In this document: piece after piece, positions 17,699 to 27,041 of the stretch | Layout of the letters: every line of letters begins with the position of its first letter | How positions within the stretch are numbered: the stretch's first letter is position 1 | Origin: Lactococcus carnosus | Lineage (GTDB): Bacteria; Bacillota; Bacilli; Lactobacillales; Streptococcaceae | Length of the DNA: 64,000 bases | Direction of reading: 5' to 3' | Assembly (NCBI RefSeq): GCF_006770265.1 | Contig: NZ_CP017194.1 | Span: forward strand, 2,046,001-2,110,000 | Notes under the pieces: generated by a model | What the model was told of the DNA's origin: nothing | What the model saw: only the letters and a program-made list of their open reading frames with translations | The model's database searches: none | Program-made: the position numbers and the translations under genes

Positions 17699-18931
17699 TT
17701 ATTTATTCAACTTAATCGTATCATCATCAAGCTCAGTCATTGCTTTTTTGATATCTTTACCTTTAGAGATAACCTGCTCCCATTGTTTCATATAGAGTTG
17801 CGTTGTTTCATCCCATTTTTTAAGTAATGGCATTGGTTGAGATTGTTCTAATTGTTTACCAAAAACAGAGATAATTGGATCTTTTGTAAATGTTTCTGAT
17901 TGCCATGCAGCTTTATTCGTTGGTAATGAATTAGTCGATTTAAAGAAGGCTGTTTGATTTTCTTTTTTAGAAAGATACTCGATCAGTTTCATAGAATCAG
18001 CTTTTTTCTTACTACTGCTAAAGACAGCTAAATTAGCGCCACCAGTTACTGACTCACCATTAACAGGGCCTTTAGGCAATTCAGCTACAGCCCATTTACC
18101 TTTGATATCTGTAGCATTTTCATTGATGCCAGAAATCATCCATGGGCCACTAATGAACATCGGAACAATACCTTTACCACCAAAACTTTGGCTGATGTCT
18201 AGTCCAAGATTCGTCTTAGGAGACGCCCCTGATTTAACAATATCTTCTAGATATTTAAGGGCATTTACCATTTCAGGTTGGTTGAACAATGGTTTGTTCT
18301 GCTTATCAAATAAAGTTGAGCCATTTTGGCGTGCAAACATGAAACCAAAAGTTGGTTCTGCAGCATCAATGTTGATACCATACATGTTATCGCCACGATT
18401 AGCAAGTTTTTTAGCAGCATCTGCTAATTCTTCCCATGTTTTTGGCGCTTGTGGATAGCCTGCAGCATTCAGCAAGTCTGTTCTGTAATATAGCGCACGT
18501 GTTTCTGTGTACCAAGGCACAGCGTAGTATTTGTTATCGAACTTAGTCGTTGCAACTGACCCATCAAAAAAGTTAGTTGGTTTCAGAACATCAGTTTTTT
18601 TGACATCATCAGAAATATCAGTTAACGCACCTGCGTCTACGAACTCACTCATGAAAGAAGTCCCAATTTGCGCAACATCTGGTCCATTTTTTGCTGCAAC
18701 AGCTGTCAATAATTTATCTCGAGAAGCACTCCATGGAATACTCTGGATTTTCACTGCAACGCCAGTTTCTTTAGTGAATTTATCGATGATCGGTTTAACA
18801 CCTTGATCACCATCACCCATGTACCAAAAAGTTAATGGACTGGATGCTTCTTTCTTGTTGTTACTTGAACAACCAGACATAATACCCAGAGCAGCCAAGG
18901 CTGTGACACCTATTAAAATAAATTTTTTCAT
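17699..18931 (-). CDS. Sugar ABC transporter solute-binding lipoprotein (probable beta-1,2-glucooligosaccharide)
   Basis: 410 residues. The signal peptide MKKFILIGVTALAALGIMSGC ends in a lipobox with Cys21, so it is a lipid-anchored extracellular receptor. The body is a CUT1-type binding protein (PLTFWYMGDGDQGVKPIIDKFTKE, VPWYTETRALYYRTDLL, KTWEELADAAKKL, MFISGPWMI). I start at MKKFIL, directly after an excellent AAGGAGG site; the frame is open 15 codons upstream but would run through the operator. It is the first gene of the operon, below a regulated promoter. Ligand assignment rests on the neighbouring GH94 and GH3 genes. Confidence 0.9.
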   Translation of the reverse strand: MKKFILIGVTALAALGIMSGCSSNNKKEASSPLTFWYMGDGDQGVKPIIDKFTKETGVAVKIQSIPWSASRDKLLTAVAAKNGPDVAQIGTSFMSEFVDAGALTDISDDVKKTDVLKPTNFFDGSVATTKFDNKYYAVPWYTETRALYYRTDLLNAAGYPQAPKTWEELADAAKKLANRGDNMYGINIDAAEPTFGFMFARQNGSTLFDKQNKPLFNQPEMVNALKYLEDIVKSGASPKTNLGLDISQSFGGKGIVPMFISGPWMISGINENATDIKGKWAVAELPKGPVNGESVTGGANLAVFSSSKKKADSMKLIEYLSKKENQTAFFKSTNSLPTNKAAWQSETFTKDPIISVFGKQLEQSQPMPLLKKWDETTQLYMKQWEQVISKGKDIKKAMTELDDDTIKLNK

Positions 18932-18947
18932 CTGTTTCCTCCTTAGT

Positions 18948-18957
18948 GAAACGTTTC
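18948..18957. promoter_or_regulatory. Operator 1 (GAAACGTTTC) at the operon transcription start
   Basis: Perfect 10-bp palindrome lying just downstream of the -10 box, where a bound LacI-family repressor would block initiation. Same core as operator 2. Confidence 0.75.
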
Positions 18958-18966
18958 TATAAAATG

Positions 18967-18995
18967 ATATTAACATACTTTTTTTCGTTTTGCAA
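18967..18995 (-). promoter_or_regulatory. Promoter of the glucooligosaccharide operon, with possible cre site
   Basis: TTGCAA, 17 bases, TAATAT on the minus strand. The -35 box overlaps GAGCGCTTGCA, a partial match to the catabolite-responsive cre consensus (core CGCTTGCA), which would couple the operon to CcpA. The cre assignment is tentative. Confidence 0.7.
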
Positions 18996-19066
18996 GCGCT
19001 CTATTTAAAATAAGTACCCTTTTTTTGGCTAATATTAAGTTTTTAGCTTAATACAGACAAACTTGC

Positions 19067-19084
19067 AATAGAAACGTTTCTATT
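19067..19084. promoter_or_regulatory. Operator 2: 18-bp perfect palindrome AATAGAAACGTTTCTATT
   Basis: It shares the GAAACGTTTC core with operator 1, with centres 123 bp apart. This spacing would permit DNA looping by a LacI-type repressor. Confidence 0.75.
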
Positions 19085-19217
19085 CCGCTATTTTATACGA
19101 CTCATTTAAAGCAAGGAAATTCGTGTTATACTGAACTATATGGTGACTAACGCTTTGATTATGATCCTTTGCTGATAACTGATTACACTATGAAATAATT
19201 TTTAAACAGGAGATATG

Positions 19218-19679
19218 ATGTTAACCCTTACTAAAATGCACCAAGCGAATTTTGACGACTATATGGCAACTGCCATAACCACCTATGCAAGCGAAAAGGA
19301 AGATAATGGCAGTTGGCCTAAAGCTGATGCCCTTTCAAATGCTGAAACTGCCTACCAGCAGTTACTACCAGATGGGCTGTTAACAGCAGATAATTATTTA
19401 TACATAATCCAAGAGAAGGCTGAAACTCTTGGTTATATCTGGTTTGCTAAGTCTAACCAGGATTCAGAGACTGCCTTCATCTATGATTTTGAAATCTACC
19501 CAGCCTTTCAAAATAGAGGTTTTGGTACCCAAGCCCTATCCTTAGTTGAATCAGAAGCAAAACAGCTCGGATTTTCTGCCTTATCACTTCATGTTTTTGG
19601 TAGTAACGCACCTGCGATTCACCTTTATAAAAAGGTGGGATTTGGCGTGACAGATATAAGCATGCGTAAAACATTGTGA
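19218..19679 (+). CDS. GNAT-family N-acetyltransferase
   Basis: 153 residues. The acetyl-CoA binding motif QNRGFGTQAL (Q/RxxGxG/A) follows the strand AFIYDFEIYPAF, and the C-terminal NAPAIHLYKKVGF is the usual GNAT motif B region. Two adjacent ATG codons exist (19215 and 19218); the second has better spacing from AGGAG. It is divergent from the sugar operon and so shares its upstream region. The substrate is unknown; such enzymes acetylate small amines, antibiotics or protein N-termini. Confidence 0.88.
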   Translation: MLTLTKMHQANFDDYMATAITTYASEKEDNGSWPKADALSNAETAYQQLLPDGLLTADNYLYIIQEKAETLGYIWFAKSNQDSETAFIYDFEIYPAFQNRGFGTQALSLVESEAKQLGFSALSLHVFGSNAPAIHLYKKVGFGVTDISMRKTL

Positions 19680-19694
19680 TCATCCTTCAAAATA

Positions 19695-19726
19695 AAAACT
19701 CGAAGCAATTTTGCCTCGAGTTTTTT
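19695..19726. terminator. Bidirectional terminator between GNAT gene and yebC
   Basis: AAACTCGA-GCAA stem with matching TTGC-TCGAGTTT arm, flanked by A- and T-runs, between two convergent genes. Confidence 0.85.
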
Positions 19727-19741
19727 GATAGGTATTATTTA

Positions 19742-20458
19742 TCAGAAGTCAGCCACATTATGATAGACTTTTTGCACATCTTCATCGTCTTCAAGTGCAT
19801 CAATCAATTTTTCAAATATCTCTACATCATCACCAGATAGGTCTACTTCACTTTGGGGAATCAACTCAAGTTCTGATACTGTAAACTCAGCAACACCATT
19901 TTCACGAAGTGCTTCCAGTGCCTTATGAAGTGCTTCTGGTTCTGTATAAACAATCACTTGATCATCTTGTTGCTCAACATCGCGAACATCGATTTCTTTA
20001 TCCAGTAAATATTCGAAAATTTCATCAGCATTATCGCCAATAAATCCGATAACACCAGTGTTATCAAATAAATAGGAAACAGATCCAGATGCGCCAAAAT
20101 TACCACCATTTTTGTTATAGGCAGAACGCACATTCGCTGCAGTTCGGTTGACATTTGTTGTCAAGGTATCGACAATCACCATCGACCCATTTGGACCAAA
20201 TCCTTCATAGCGACCTTCAGTAAAGGTTTCTTCACTACTACCTTTTGCCTTATCGATCGCTTTATCGATGATATGACGTGGTACTTGTGCTTGTTTAGCA
20301 CGCTCAATCGTGAATCTAAGTTTTGAGTTTGACTCAGGATCTGGATCCCCTTGTTTAGCTGCAGCATAAATTTCTACACCGAATTTAGCATAAACTTTAG
20401 AGTTTGCACCGTCTTTTGCTGTCTTTTTAGCGACGATATTCGCCCACTTACGTCCCAT
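19742..20458 (-). CDS. YebC/PmpR (TACO1) family protein
   Basis: 238 residues, starting [17 protein letters not shown], the Firmicute YeeI branch of the family. The conserved middle ([39 protein letters not shown]) and an acidic C-terminal region ([13 protein letters not shown]) are present. Members were annotated as transcription regulators; recent work connects YebC with relief of ribosome stalling, so either role is possible. It is cytoplasmic and apparently monocistronic. Confidence 0.95.
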   Translation of the reverse strand: MGRKWANIVAKKTAKDGANSKVYAKFGVEIYAAAKQGDPDPESNSKLRFTIERAKQAQVPRHIIDKAIDKAKGSSEETFTEGRYEGFGPNGSMVIVDTLTTNVNRTAANVRSAYNKNGGNFGASGSVSYLFDNTGVIGFIGDNADEIFEYLLDKEIDVRDVEQQDDQVIVYTEPEALHKALEALRENGVAEFTVSELELIPQSEVDLSGDDVEIFEKLIDALEDDEDVQKVYHNVADF

Positions 20459-20649
20459 TATAATGCCTTCTTTCTTATCCTTTGATGCTTATTCTATACT
20501 ATTTTATCATAATTTCTCTGATTGTTTCGCATTTGAATACAATTTGTTTGACCCATGTGCGCATTTTGTGTCAAACTACTGACAACTACCTTGACAAATA
20601 TGTCACCCACTCGTAAACCAGCTGTATACACTCAGCTCAATCCCGTAAT

Positions 20650-21738
20650 TTATGTGCGCATAATCGGTATCCGACCATAATTTTGTTCTGGCAACCCGAC
20701 ATTGCCCAACCTATATACCGCATCAGCCTGTAAGGTTAAGCTATCCGAATAGCTTTTACCTACTTTTGTCACGACATCATAGTCTTTTAGATAGGCACGA
20801 CCAGCTGATGAGAAGCCTAAAACATGGGGATGTGCTTTTTCATATTTTTGTGACTTACTGACATTGATTAAAATATAGGTCAACAAGCGTCGGATCCTCG
20901 CCTTAGTATAGCGCTTGGTTGCAACCTCATCTACCAATTCATCAAAAGAAGCAGCACCTTTAATGGCTTTTTTCAGTCTAACAGCTAGCTCATCATTCAC
21001 TTGAAAAAGGTGGGTCAAGTCGACTAAGCTTGTTGACATCACTTTATATTTAAGCAAAGAAAAATAATTGGTCCAGGCCACTTTAGGTGCTGATTCAAAC
21101 CCTTGAAAACTTGGCATAACAGCTGATAAATCAGAATCCGCATGCGCACGGATCGCTGTTGCTGATGCAAATTCTGATAACTTGTCATCATGAAATCCTG
21201 AGCCAATACGAGGGATTGCTTGTAAGCTGATGTTAGATTCTAGCTTGGCTATTGCCTTAGTATAGGCAAGCGCTAAAATATGATTAGGTGTGTTCCCATC
21301 AAAATCGATCCCTGTAAATACTTCCCACATTTTCTGTGTTTTTTGAGGATAAGATAAATGATCTGGTAAGCTAGCAAGGAAAGCTTGTATGTCGTCCGAT
21401 TGTGTTTTATAGATATGGCATAACCTATCATAGTCAACATGATCAGAATCCGTCCCAAATACCAGCTGCTCAACACCCAAATCTGATAGTATACCGATTG
21501 CATACTCAGCAAAATAATCTGCACTTTGGACACTAGCAAAAAAAGGCAGCTCAACAATAATGTCAGCACCATTTTCTAAAGCCATTTGCGCACGTGTCCA
21601 CTTATCAACAATGGCTGGTTCACCACGTTGCATCCAATTACCGCTCATGACCACAATCTTTAGACCAGAAGCTTGCGATAGTAAGTAGTTATGGCCATTA
21701 TGAAAGGGATTGAATTCAGCAATGACACCAGAAATCAT
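20650..21738 (-). CDS. tmcAL: tRNA(Met) cytidine acetate ligase
   Basis: 362 residues, YlbM family. It activates acetate with ATP to form N4-acetylcytidine at the wobble base of elongator tRNA-Met. The nucleotidyltransferase motif GVIAEFNPFHNGHNYLL is at the N-terminus and KWTRAQMALENGADIIVELPFF follows. I start at MISGVI, whose ATG overlaps the preceding stop as ATGA with AGGA seven bases upstream; five more codons are open upstream without a ribosome site. Confidence 0.93.
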   Translation of the reverse strand: MISGVIAEFNPFHNGHNYLLSQASGLKIVVMSGNWMQRGEPAIVDKWTRAQMALENGADIIVELPFFASVQSADYFAEYAIGILSDLGVEQLVFGTDSDHVDYDRLCHIYKTQSDDIQAFLASLPDHLSYPQKTQKMWEVFTGIDFDGNTPNHILALAYTKAIAKLESNISLQAIPRIGSGFHDDKLSEFASATAIRAHADSDLSAVMPSFQGFESAPKVAWTNYFSLLKYKVMSTSLVDLTHLFQVNDELAVRLKKAIKGAASFDELVDEVATKRYTKARIRRLLTYILINVSKSQKYEKAHPHVLGFSSAGRAYLKDYDVVTKVGKSYSDSLTLQADAVYRLGNVGLPEQNYGRIPIMRT

Positions 21739-22367
21739 GCCTTGTCCTGCCATTTATCATAGACTTGCATGGCAATATCAATTTCTGCTTTATGTTTAAT
21801 TTTTAACTCTTCATTGATGGATTGCTTTTCGACCAATTCTGCCCGTTTTTTCTTAGCAAACTTGACAAATATCGCATCTAAAATCTCACGCATCTGATGC
21901 CCCGCATTATCCCTGACATCATCATCGAATTGACCCGTTTGATCTGAATAAATAGCAGCCATCTTGGTCCATTCATTCATGAAAAAAGTATCAATTTCTT
22001 GATCGATGTAAGTCGCAAGCTCTTTTGGTGTACTTAGAAGCTCAGCTAAGGCTGCCTGTCTTTTAGGCGTCGATGCATAGCGTTTGACTGGGTCTTCTTC
22101 AGATTTGAAATGCGACACCACATCAGCTGCATCAGACCTATCCTCAGCAACTTGCTGTTTTCTCCTACGACTGGGTTTTTTAACAAACCACCAAGCAATC
22201 AAGCCAATAAAGACGGCACCAGCCAGGGTATCCGATACTCTCGACAGTATACTTAAAACAAGTACCCAAAAAATAAGCTTGAGCCAACGAGGAAACTTTT
22301 TGTCCTGTTTATCTTGTGTTAAATAGGCTATAAAGCCAACTATAACGATTAATCCTAAATACATCAT
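21735..22367 (-). CDS. Hypothetical membrane protein
   Basis: 210 residues. Two or three N-terminal hydrophobic stretches (MYLGLIVIVGFIAYL; LKLIFWVLVLSIL; LAGAVFIGLIAWWFV) are followed by a basic stretch (KKPSRRRKQQ) and a soluble, charged, helical C-terminal domain of about 130 residues. It overlaps tmcAL by four bases, so the two are translationally coupled. I do not recognise the family. Confidence 0.7.
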   Translation of the reverse strand: MMYLGLIVIVGFIAYLTQDKQDKKFPRWLKLIFWVLVLSILSRVSDTLAGAVFIGLIAWWFVKKPSRRRKQQVAEDRSDAADVVSHFKSEEDPVKRYASTPKRQAALAELLSTPKELATYIDQEIDTFFMNEWTKMAAIYSDQTGQFDDDVRDNAGHQMREILDAIFVKFAKKKRAELVEKQSINEELKIKHKAEIDIAMQVYDKWQDKA

Positions 22368-22468
22368 TAGTTTACCCTCTCTTCATATCAACTTTACCCT
22401 GTTTAAGTAAGTATATCCAGTCACTGAGTCATCCGAAACCTTGATAACTAGCTAAAACACCTGATTGA

Positions 22469-23221
22469 TTATCCTTTTTTGGCGATAAAAAACCAGCGTG
22501 CACTATCGTCTTTTTCACTAGGTGTTATATCCTGAAAATCAGAAAAAACGGTGACATCCACAAAACCAGCATTATCGAGCATGGTTAGATAATTATCAAT
22601 CGAGTAAGTCCGTTCTTCATGGACTTCATCACGACGTTCAAATTTTCCGTCAGCATCCTTAACAAAAAATGTCAGTTCATGTGTAATACTGTGTGCCTTC
22701 TCACCTGGGAAAGAATCCCACATGAAGGCAAAATCTTCTTCATTTTCATGGTAGCTATACCCCGGGAAAACCTGATCAATTTGGTTAACACTATGCACAT
22801 CAAAGATAAACGTACCATCAGCATTAAGACAATTCCAAACGCCATCAAATACCTCCTGAACTGCTTCACGATCAGGCATATAGCAAATACTATCACTGTA
22901 ACACGTCACTGCATCATAAGTTCCAACATTGCTGAGATCTCGCATATCCCCTTCGATAAACCCAATACCAACCGTCTCATCCAACTCGTCTAAGGCACGA
23001 TTATAGGCAATACTCAGCATCTCCTCTGATAAGTCAAGACCCGTTACAGCATAGCCATCACGTGCAAACTGCACAGAAAGCTTGCCTGTACCACAAGCAA
23101 GCTCTAAAATATCATGAGTATGTGATGGTAAATGATCGCGTGAAAATTGATGCCAGGCATCATATAGCGTATCGTCCATGATGGTATCATAAACGCGCGC
23201 AAATTCTTGATAATTATCCAT
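22469..23221 (-). CDS. Class I SAM-dependent methyltransferase (YqeM-like)
   Basis: 250 residues. Motif I DILELACGTGKLSVQFARDGYAVTGLDLS, then FIEGDMRDL and YDAVTCYSDSICYM, is a standard Rossmann SAM-binding core, and the protein has a long insertion of beta strands (EDFAFMWDSFPGEKAHS). Genes of this type follow rsfS in many Firmicutes (yqeM). The gap to rsfS is 17 bases, so they are one transcript. The substrate is unknown. Confidence 0.85.
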   Translation of the reverse strand: MDNYQEFARVYDTIMDDTLYDAWHQFSRDHLPSHTHDILELACGTGKLSVQFARDGYAVTGLDLSEEMLSIAYNRALDELDETVGIGFIEGDMRDLSNVGTYDAVTCYSDSICYMPDREAVQEVFDGVWNCLNADGTFIFDVHSVNQIDQVFPGYSYHENEEDFAFMWDSFPGEKAHSITHELTFFVKDADGKFERRDEVHEERTYSIDNYLTMLDNAGFVDVTVFSDFQDITPSEKDDSARWFFIAKKG

Positions 23222-23238
23222 TTTTCTCTTTTTCTAAC

Positions 23239-23595
23239 TTAGTCAGTCAACCAAGCTGTAACATCGATTTCAGGTGCATCATGCCACAATTTTTCAAGAC
23301 GGTAAGTCAAGCGTGCATCATGTGTCATCACGTTGATCACGACATCAATCAAGTCAATCAAGACCCAACCATCTGCGCCAGCACCTTCAATACCATGAAT
23401 GTCACCGCCATCTTTTTTGATTGCTTCTGCGATATTATCTACGATCGCATCGATTTGACGTGAATTCATACCTTCCATCACGACCAAAGTATCCATGACA
23501 CCGCTCACTTCACGCATATCAAGGGCCACAATGTCAAGGGCTTTTTTATCATCAGCAGCTGTTACAACTGTTTGTAGTAGTAGTTCGTTTGTCAT
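23239..23595 (-). CDS. rsfS: Ribosomal silencing factor RsfS
   Basis: 118 residues, the normal length. It binds L14 of the large subunit and blocks subunit joining when nutrients are poor. The core DKKALDIVALDMREVSGVMDTLVVM followed by S-RQIDAIVDNI and the GADGWVLIDLIDVVINVM segment is the RsfS/Iojap fold. It is placed between yqeK and the methyltransferase, the usual order. Confidence 0.96.
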   Translation of the reverse strand: MTNELLLQTVVTAADDKKALDIVALDMREVSGVMDTLVVMEGMNSRQIDAIVDNIAEAIKKDGGDIHGIEGAGADGWVLIDLIDVVINVMTHDARLTYRLEKLWHDAPEIDVTAWLTD

Positions 23596-23722
23596 GCTTT
23601 TTATTATCTTTCTATTTTGCCAATATCAGCATTTTTTCTATTGTATCACTATGGATAGCAGCTAGTTGCCTGATATTAGAGTTGCCAATCACTAAATTAT
23701 TAGTCATATCTGTTCGTTTAGT

Positions 23723-24319
23723 TTAACGCAATTTATCGACATAAGCGTTATACGTTAAAATTGTTTGTGGGTAAATCCTGACCTGCTGATGTGCAAGAAA
23801 AGTAACCGTATGGACTGTTTCATAAGCCACTGCTGCATCTAAATCTTCATAGGCAAGCACACGTGCTGCCTCAACACCTTCAAAGCGTCTACCAGCTTCT
23901 ATATAGTCAGCGACATATAAAATTTTATCAAGTAAGCCCATCTGACTACTGCCGACTGTATGAATCTCAATCGCGCGTAACAATTCGGGATCAGTGATAC
24001 CAAAGTCCTCCTGAATTTTATAGATACCAACGACACCATGCCAGACATTATTATGCCAGTTAAGTAAATCTGGATCAAGCTTGTATTTGTGAATCAGTGA
24101 GATAAAAACATCATCCGATGCTTCTTTAGCATAGTCATGTAGCAAACCAGCTAATTCAGCTTTTTCTACTGCTGCATATCCCCAGTGCACTGCTAGCTGC
24201 TTAGCAGCATCTGCCACCTGTTGCACATGTGCAAATCGCTTTGGCGATAAGGTCTCAGCTAGTTTAGTCAGTAAGACATCTCTGCTGATACCGAGTCCAG
24301 CATTATTATCAAAGACCAT
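23723..24319 (-). CDS. yqeK: YqeK-family HD phosphohydrolase (Ap4A hydrolase)
   Basis: 198 residues. The HD domain has [31 protein letters not shown] (HD pair) and [12 protein letters not shown]. The family cleaves diadenosine tetraphosphate symmetrically. I start at MVFDNN, where GAGG lies five bases before ATG, giving an 11-base overlap with the end of nadD; an ATG 12 codons upstream has no site. The pair nadD-yqeK is conserved across Firmicutes. Confidence 0.92.
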   Translation of the reverse strand: MVFDNNAGLGISRDVLLTKLAETLSPKRFAHVQQVADAAKQLAVHWGYAAVEKAELAGLLHDYAKEASDDVFISLIHKYKLDPDLLNWHNNVWHGVVGIYKIQEDFGITDPELLRAIEIHTVGSSQMGLLDKILYVADYIEAGRRFEGVEAARVLAYEDLDAAVAYETVHTVTFLAHQQVRIYPQTILTYNAYVDKLR

Positions 24320-24911
24320 AAAGACCTCGTTCTTTGATAAAATCAAGTGTGCCATCCGGAATCAAGAACTTTGGCTCTATTCCCTGATGCATCATCTCTC
24401 TTAGTCCTGTAGATGAAATCGCCATCTGAGGCACATCCACCCACAAAATAGGTAATGAGGTACCTGTTCTAAATCCTGGCCGTTGTACACCAACAAGTTG
24501 TACTAAGTCAGCTACCGCTAAGGCATCTTTATGCTGTGATAAACTCGCAATCATATCGCTTCCAGCTATAAAATAAAAATCAGTATCTGTATGCGCTAGA
24601 GTTAGTGCTTGTAGGGTTTCAACAAGCGTCTGAGAGGTGTTATTCAGACGAGCCGTGTCAATACCCAAACCAGCATTTCCTTTTAAAGCACGGGATAGCA
24701 AACTGATAATCGTGCCAGCCTCATCATCATACTCAGGCATGAAAAGCACACGCTCAAGATTTAACTCTCGACGTACTTGATCTGTAATCACCAAATGCGC
24801 GACATGTATCGGCGCAAATTTACCTAAAAAAAGGCCAATTTGACGCCGATTTTCCGTCTTTTGCATATCGAGTTCAACTTTAGTATAAGGTGTGAGAAGT
24901 TCAATTCCCAT
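24309..24911 (-). CDS. nadD: Nicotinate-nucleotide adenylyltransferase, divergent
   Basis: 200 residues. It would join nicotinate mononucleotide and ATP to deamido-NAD. The C-terminal ISSTGLRE motif and the late VGVQRPGF strand fit NadD, and the N-terminal nucleotidyltransferase motif appears as [11 protein letters not shown]. However, the usual PPH after MPEY is replaced (MPEYDDEAG), and the KHR and SYT-type motifs of streptococcal NadD are not visible. The start has AAAGGAG upstream. Order yhbY-nadD-yqeK supports the assignment. Activity is uncertain because of the motif losses. Confidence 0.85.
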   Translation of the reverse strand: MGIELLTPYTKVELDMQKTENRRQIGLFLGKFAPIHVAHLVITDQVRRELNLERVLFMPEYDDEAGTIISLLSRALKGNAGLGIDTARLNNTSQTLVETLQALTLAHTDTDFYFIAGSDMIASLSQHKDALAVADLVQLVGVQRPGFRTGTSLPILWVDVPQMAISSTGLREMMHQGIEPKFLIPDGTLDFIKERGLYGL

Positions 24912-25034
24912 AAAGACTCCTTTGTTGCGTTACGATAACCAACCTAGTATCGAGAAATCCTGCTATAGACCTGGTCCTGCCATCTACCAAATTCACATCT
25001 GCAGACAAGACACTTTGACCTGATGACTAGCAGA

Positions 25035-25343
25035 TTAAATGGCTTTAACCTCAAGTGATAACTTGCGGTTCTCACGTTTTTCAGCGACTTTAAAGACAAC
25101 CAAAATACGACCGATTGTTTGAACAACGTCAAATGACATCTCTTCAATTTCTGCTGCCACATCATTAATATCAGCATCAGAATTTTGTAAAATTGCCACT
25201 TTGATTAATTCACGCGCATCCAAAGCTTTACGGATACTCGTTTTGATTTCATTTGTTAATCCACCCTTACCGATTTGGACAATAGGTGTCAAATGGTGTG
25301 CTTGTGCACGAAGGTAGCGTTTTTGTTTTCCAGTTAATTCCAT
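25035..25343 (-). CDS. yhbY: YhbY-type RNA-binding (CRM) protein
   Basis: 102 residues: LTGKQKRYLRAQAHHLTPIVQIGKGGLT, then DARELIKVAIL, is the CRM fold with its GxxG-like loop. It is associated with pre-50S ribosomal particles. It is located between yqeH and nadD, as in most Firmicutes, and translates separately 51 bases after yqeH. Confidence 0.95.
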   Translation of the reverse strand: MELTGKQKRYLRAQAHHLTPIVQIGKGGLTNEIKTSIRKALDARELIKVAILQNSDADINDVAAEIEEMSFDVVQTIGRILVVFKVAEKRENRKLSLEVKAI

Positions 25344-25394
25344 GTTTTTCTTTCTGTATGCGCTGTGCGCTAAATTATTAGTGTCACACTTGCC

Positions 25395-26525
25395 TTAGAC
25401 AAGCGCTTTTCGAATCAAGACATCAACACCCTCAGGTACCCATGCTGCAACGACCCCACGATTCATGACACGAACCCAACCAAGGCCTGAAAAGACAATA
25501 TCTGATTTGTCTTTGATTGAGAATTCTTTTCGAACCAGTTTAGGGAAATTAGCCATATCATCTGCTTGAGGTGGTGTCAGTAAACCACCCGCATGTTTTT
25601 CATAAAAGGCATCTGCACCCTCGAGCTTAGTTCGATGAATCATTAAGTGATTATCAAAGTAACCTGTCATGCCTTGCTTGTCCCCTTGAATGTAGTCAAG
25701 TCTAGCTAGACCACCCATAAATAAGGTTTGACCCGCATTCAGCTGATAGGTCTTTGGTTTAATCTCTTTTTTAGGACTAACCAACTTCAAATCATTTGGC
25801 CCAACAAAATGTGCCATTTGATGCCGGTGGATAATTCCGGGCGTATCAACGATAAAACTACCATCATCCAAAGGAATTTCGATTTTATCTAAGGTTGTCC
25901 CTGGGAACCGACTCGTCGTAATCACGTCAGCATCACCTGTCGCATTCTTGATGATTGCATTAATCAAGGTTGACTTACCAACATTGGTCACACCAACAAC
26001 ATAAACATCACGACCATGACGATATGTTTCAATCTCTTCCATCAGTTCTGACACATCATCTTCATGATGGGCGCTCGTTAAGACGACATCAACCGGACGA
26101 AGTCCTTCTTCATGTGCCCGTTCTCGCAACCAATTTTTAACCTTGCTTGCTTTTACTGATTTTGGTAAAATATCACGCTTGTTACCAACTAGTAAGACAT
26201 CATTTCCTGATACAAACCGATGAAGACCAGGAATAACTGACCCATTAAAGTCAAAGATGTCAATCACGTTGACAACTAAAGCATCGGTATTCCCTACTTC
26301 TGTCAGTAATCTTAAAAACTCATCATCGCTGATGTTGACACCAGCAATTTCATTGTAGTGACGAAGACGGAAACAACGTTGACAATATAGTTCGCCAGTT
26401 TCAAGTCCTTTGTCCAAAGCTGATTTTGGGGTATAGCCCATCGCTTCTTTATCTTCAGTCTGCATCTCTGCACCACAGCCAATACAACGTAACGCTTCTG
26501 CTGTTGCTAAATCGTGTTCTGCCAC
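25395..26525 (-). CDS. yqeH: Ribosome biogenesis GTPase YqeH
   Basis: 376 residues. The N-terminal zinc finger (CIGCGAEM ... CQRCFRLRHYNE) is followed by a circularly permuted GTPase: G4 VGNKRD first, then G1 TNVGKST and G3 DTPGI. It acts in 30S subunit assembly. The ORF overlaps the end of yqeG by 19 bases, so they are coupled. Confidence 0.96.
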   Translation of the reverse strand: MAEHDLATAEALRCIGCGAEMQTEDKEAMGYTPKSALDKGLETGELYCQRCFRLRHYNEIAGVNISDDEFLRLLTEVGNTDALVVNVIDIFDFNGSVIPGLHRFVSGNDVLLVGNKRDILPKSVKASKVKNWLRERAHEEGLRPVDVVLTSAHHEDDVSELMEEIETYRHGRDVYVVGVTNVGKSTLINAIIKNATGDADVITTSRFPGTTLDKIEIPLDDGSFIVDTPGIIHRHQMAHFVGPNDLKLVSPKKEIKPKTYQLNAGQTLFMGGLARLDYIQGDKQGMTGYFDNHLMIHRTKLEGADAFYEKHAGGLLTPPQADDMANFPKLVRKEFSIKDKSDIVFSGLGWVRVMNRGVVAAWVPEGVDVLIRKALV

Positions 26526-27034
26526 TCAGGTTCTCCGTGTTTTTCTATCAATTTCCGCCACACACGACGCTCGCGTGCCCGATTAAATTTCGTATTCCAA
26601 GCATCTGACTCGACTAGTGGTTTGACTAACACACTACGAATCCCCGCTCTTTTTGCCGCTCTAATATCTGTCATCAGCTGATCACCCACCATGATGACAT
26701 GCTCTGGTTGTTCATCCACCAGCTTGATTGCTTTTTTTATACCATAATCAAATGGTTTCATGGCACGACTAATGAAAGGTACATCAAATCGCTCCACAGC
26801 AAGCCTCACCCTATCATGGTTATTATTTGACACAACGATAACCTTGATGTTGGTTGCTTTCATCTCCGCAAGCCAGTCACGCATCTCCTGTGTACCATCT
26901 GGATTATTCCAGGCAGTTAAGGTATTATCCAAGTCAACTAGGACAGCATGAATTTGATGGCGCTTCAAACTTTCAGCAGTCAGCTGATAAGCAGCCGACA
27001 ATAAAAAATCCGGTCTATAATTTTCAATGCTCAT
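26507..27034 (-). CDS. yqeG: YqeG-family HAD phosphatase
   Basis: 175 residues of the HAD IIIA type. The nucleophile motif VDLDNTLTAW, motif II VIVVSNN and motif IV VGDQLMTDIRAAKRAG are all clear. It is first gene of the yqeG-yqeH-yhbY-nadD-yqeK-rsfS unit and has its own promoter. The physiological substrate is not established. Confidence 0.94.
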   Translation of the reverse strand: MSIENYRPDFLLSAAYQLTAESLKRHQIHAVLVDLDNTLTAWNNPDGTQEMRDWLAEMKATNIKVIVVSNNNHDRVRLAVERFDVPFISRAMKPFDYGIKKAIKLVDEQPEHVIMVGDQLMTDIRAAKRAGIRSVLVKPLVESDAWNTKFNRARERRVWRKLIEKHGEPEWQNTI

Positions 27035-27041
27035 GCTTTAT

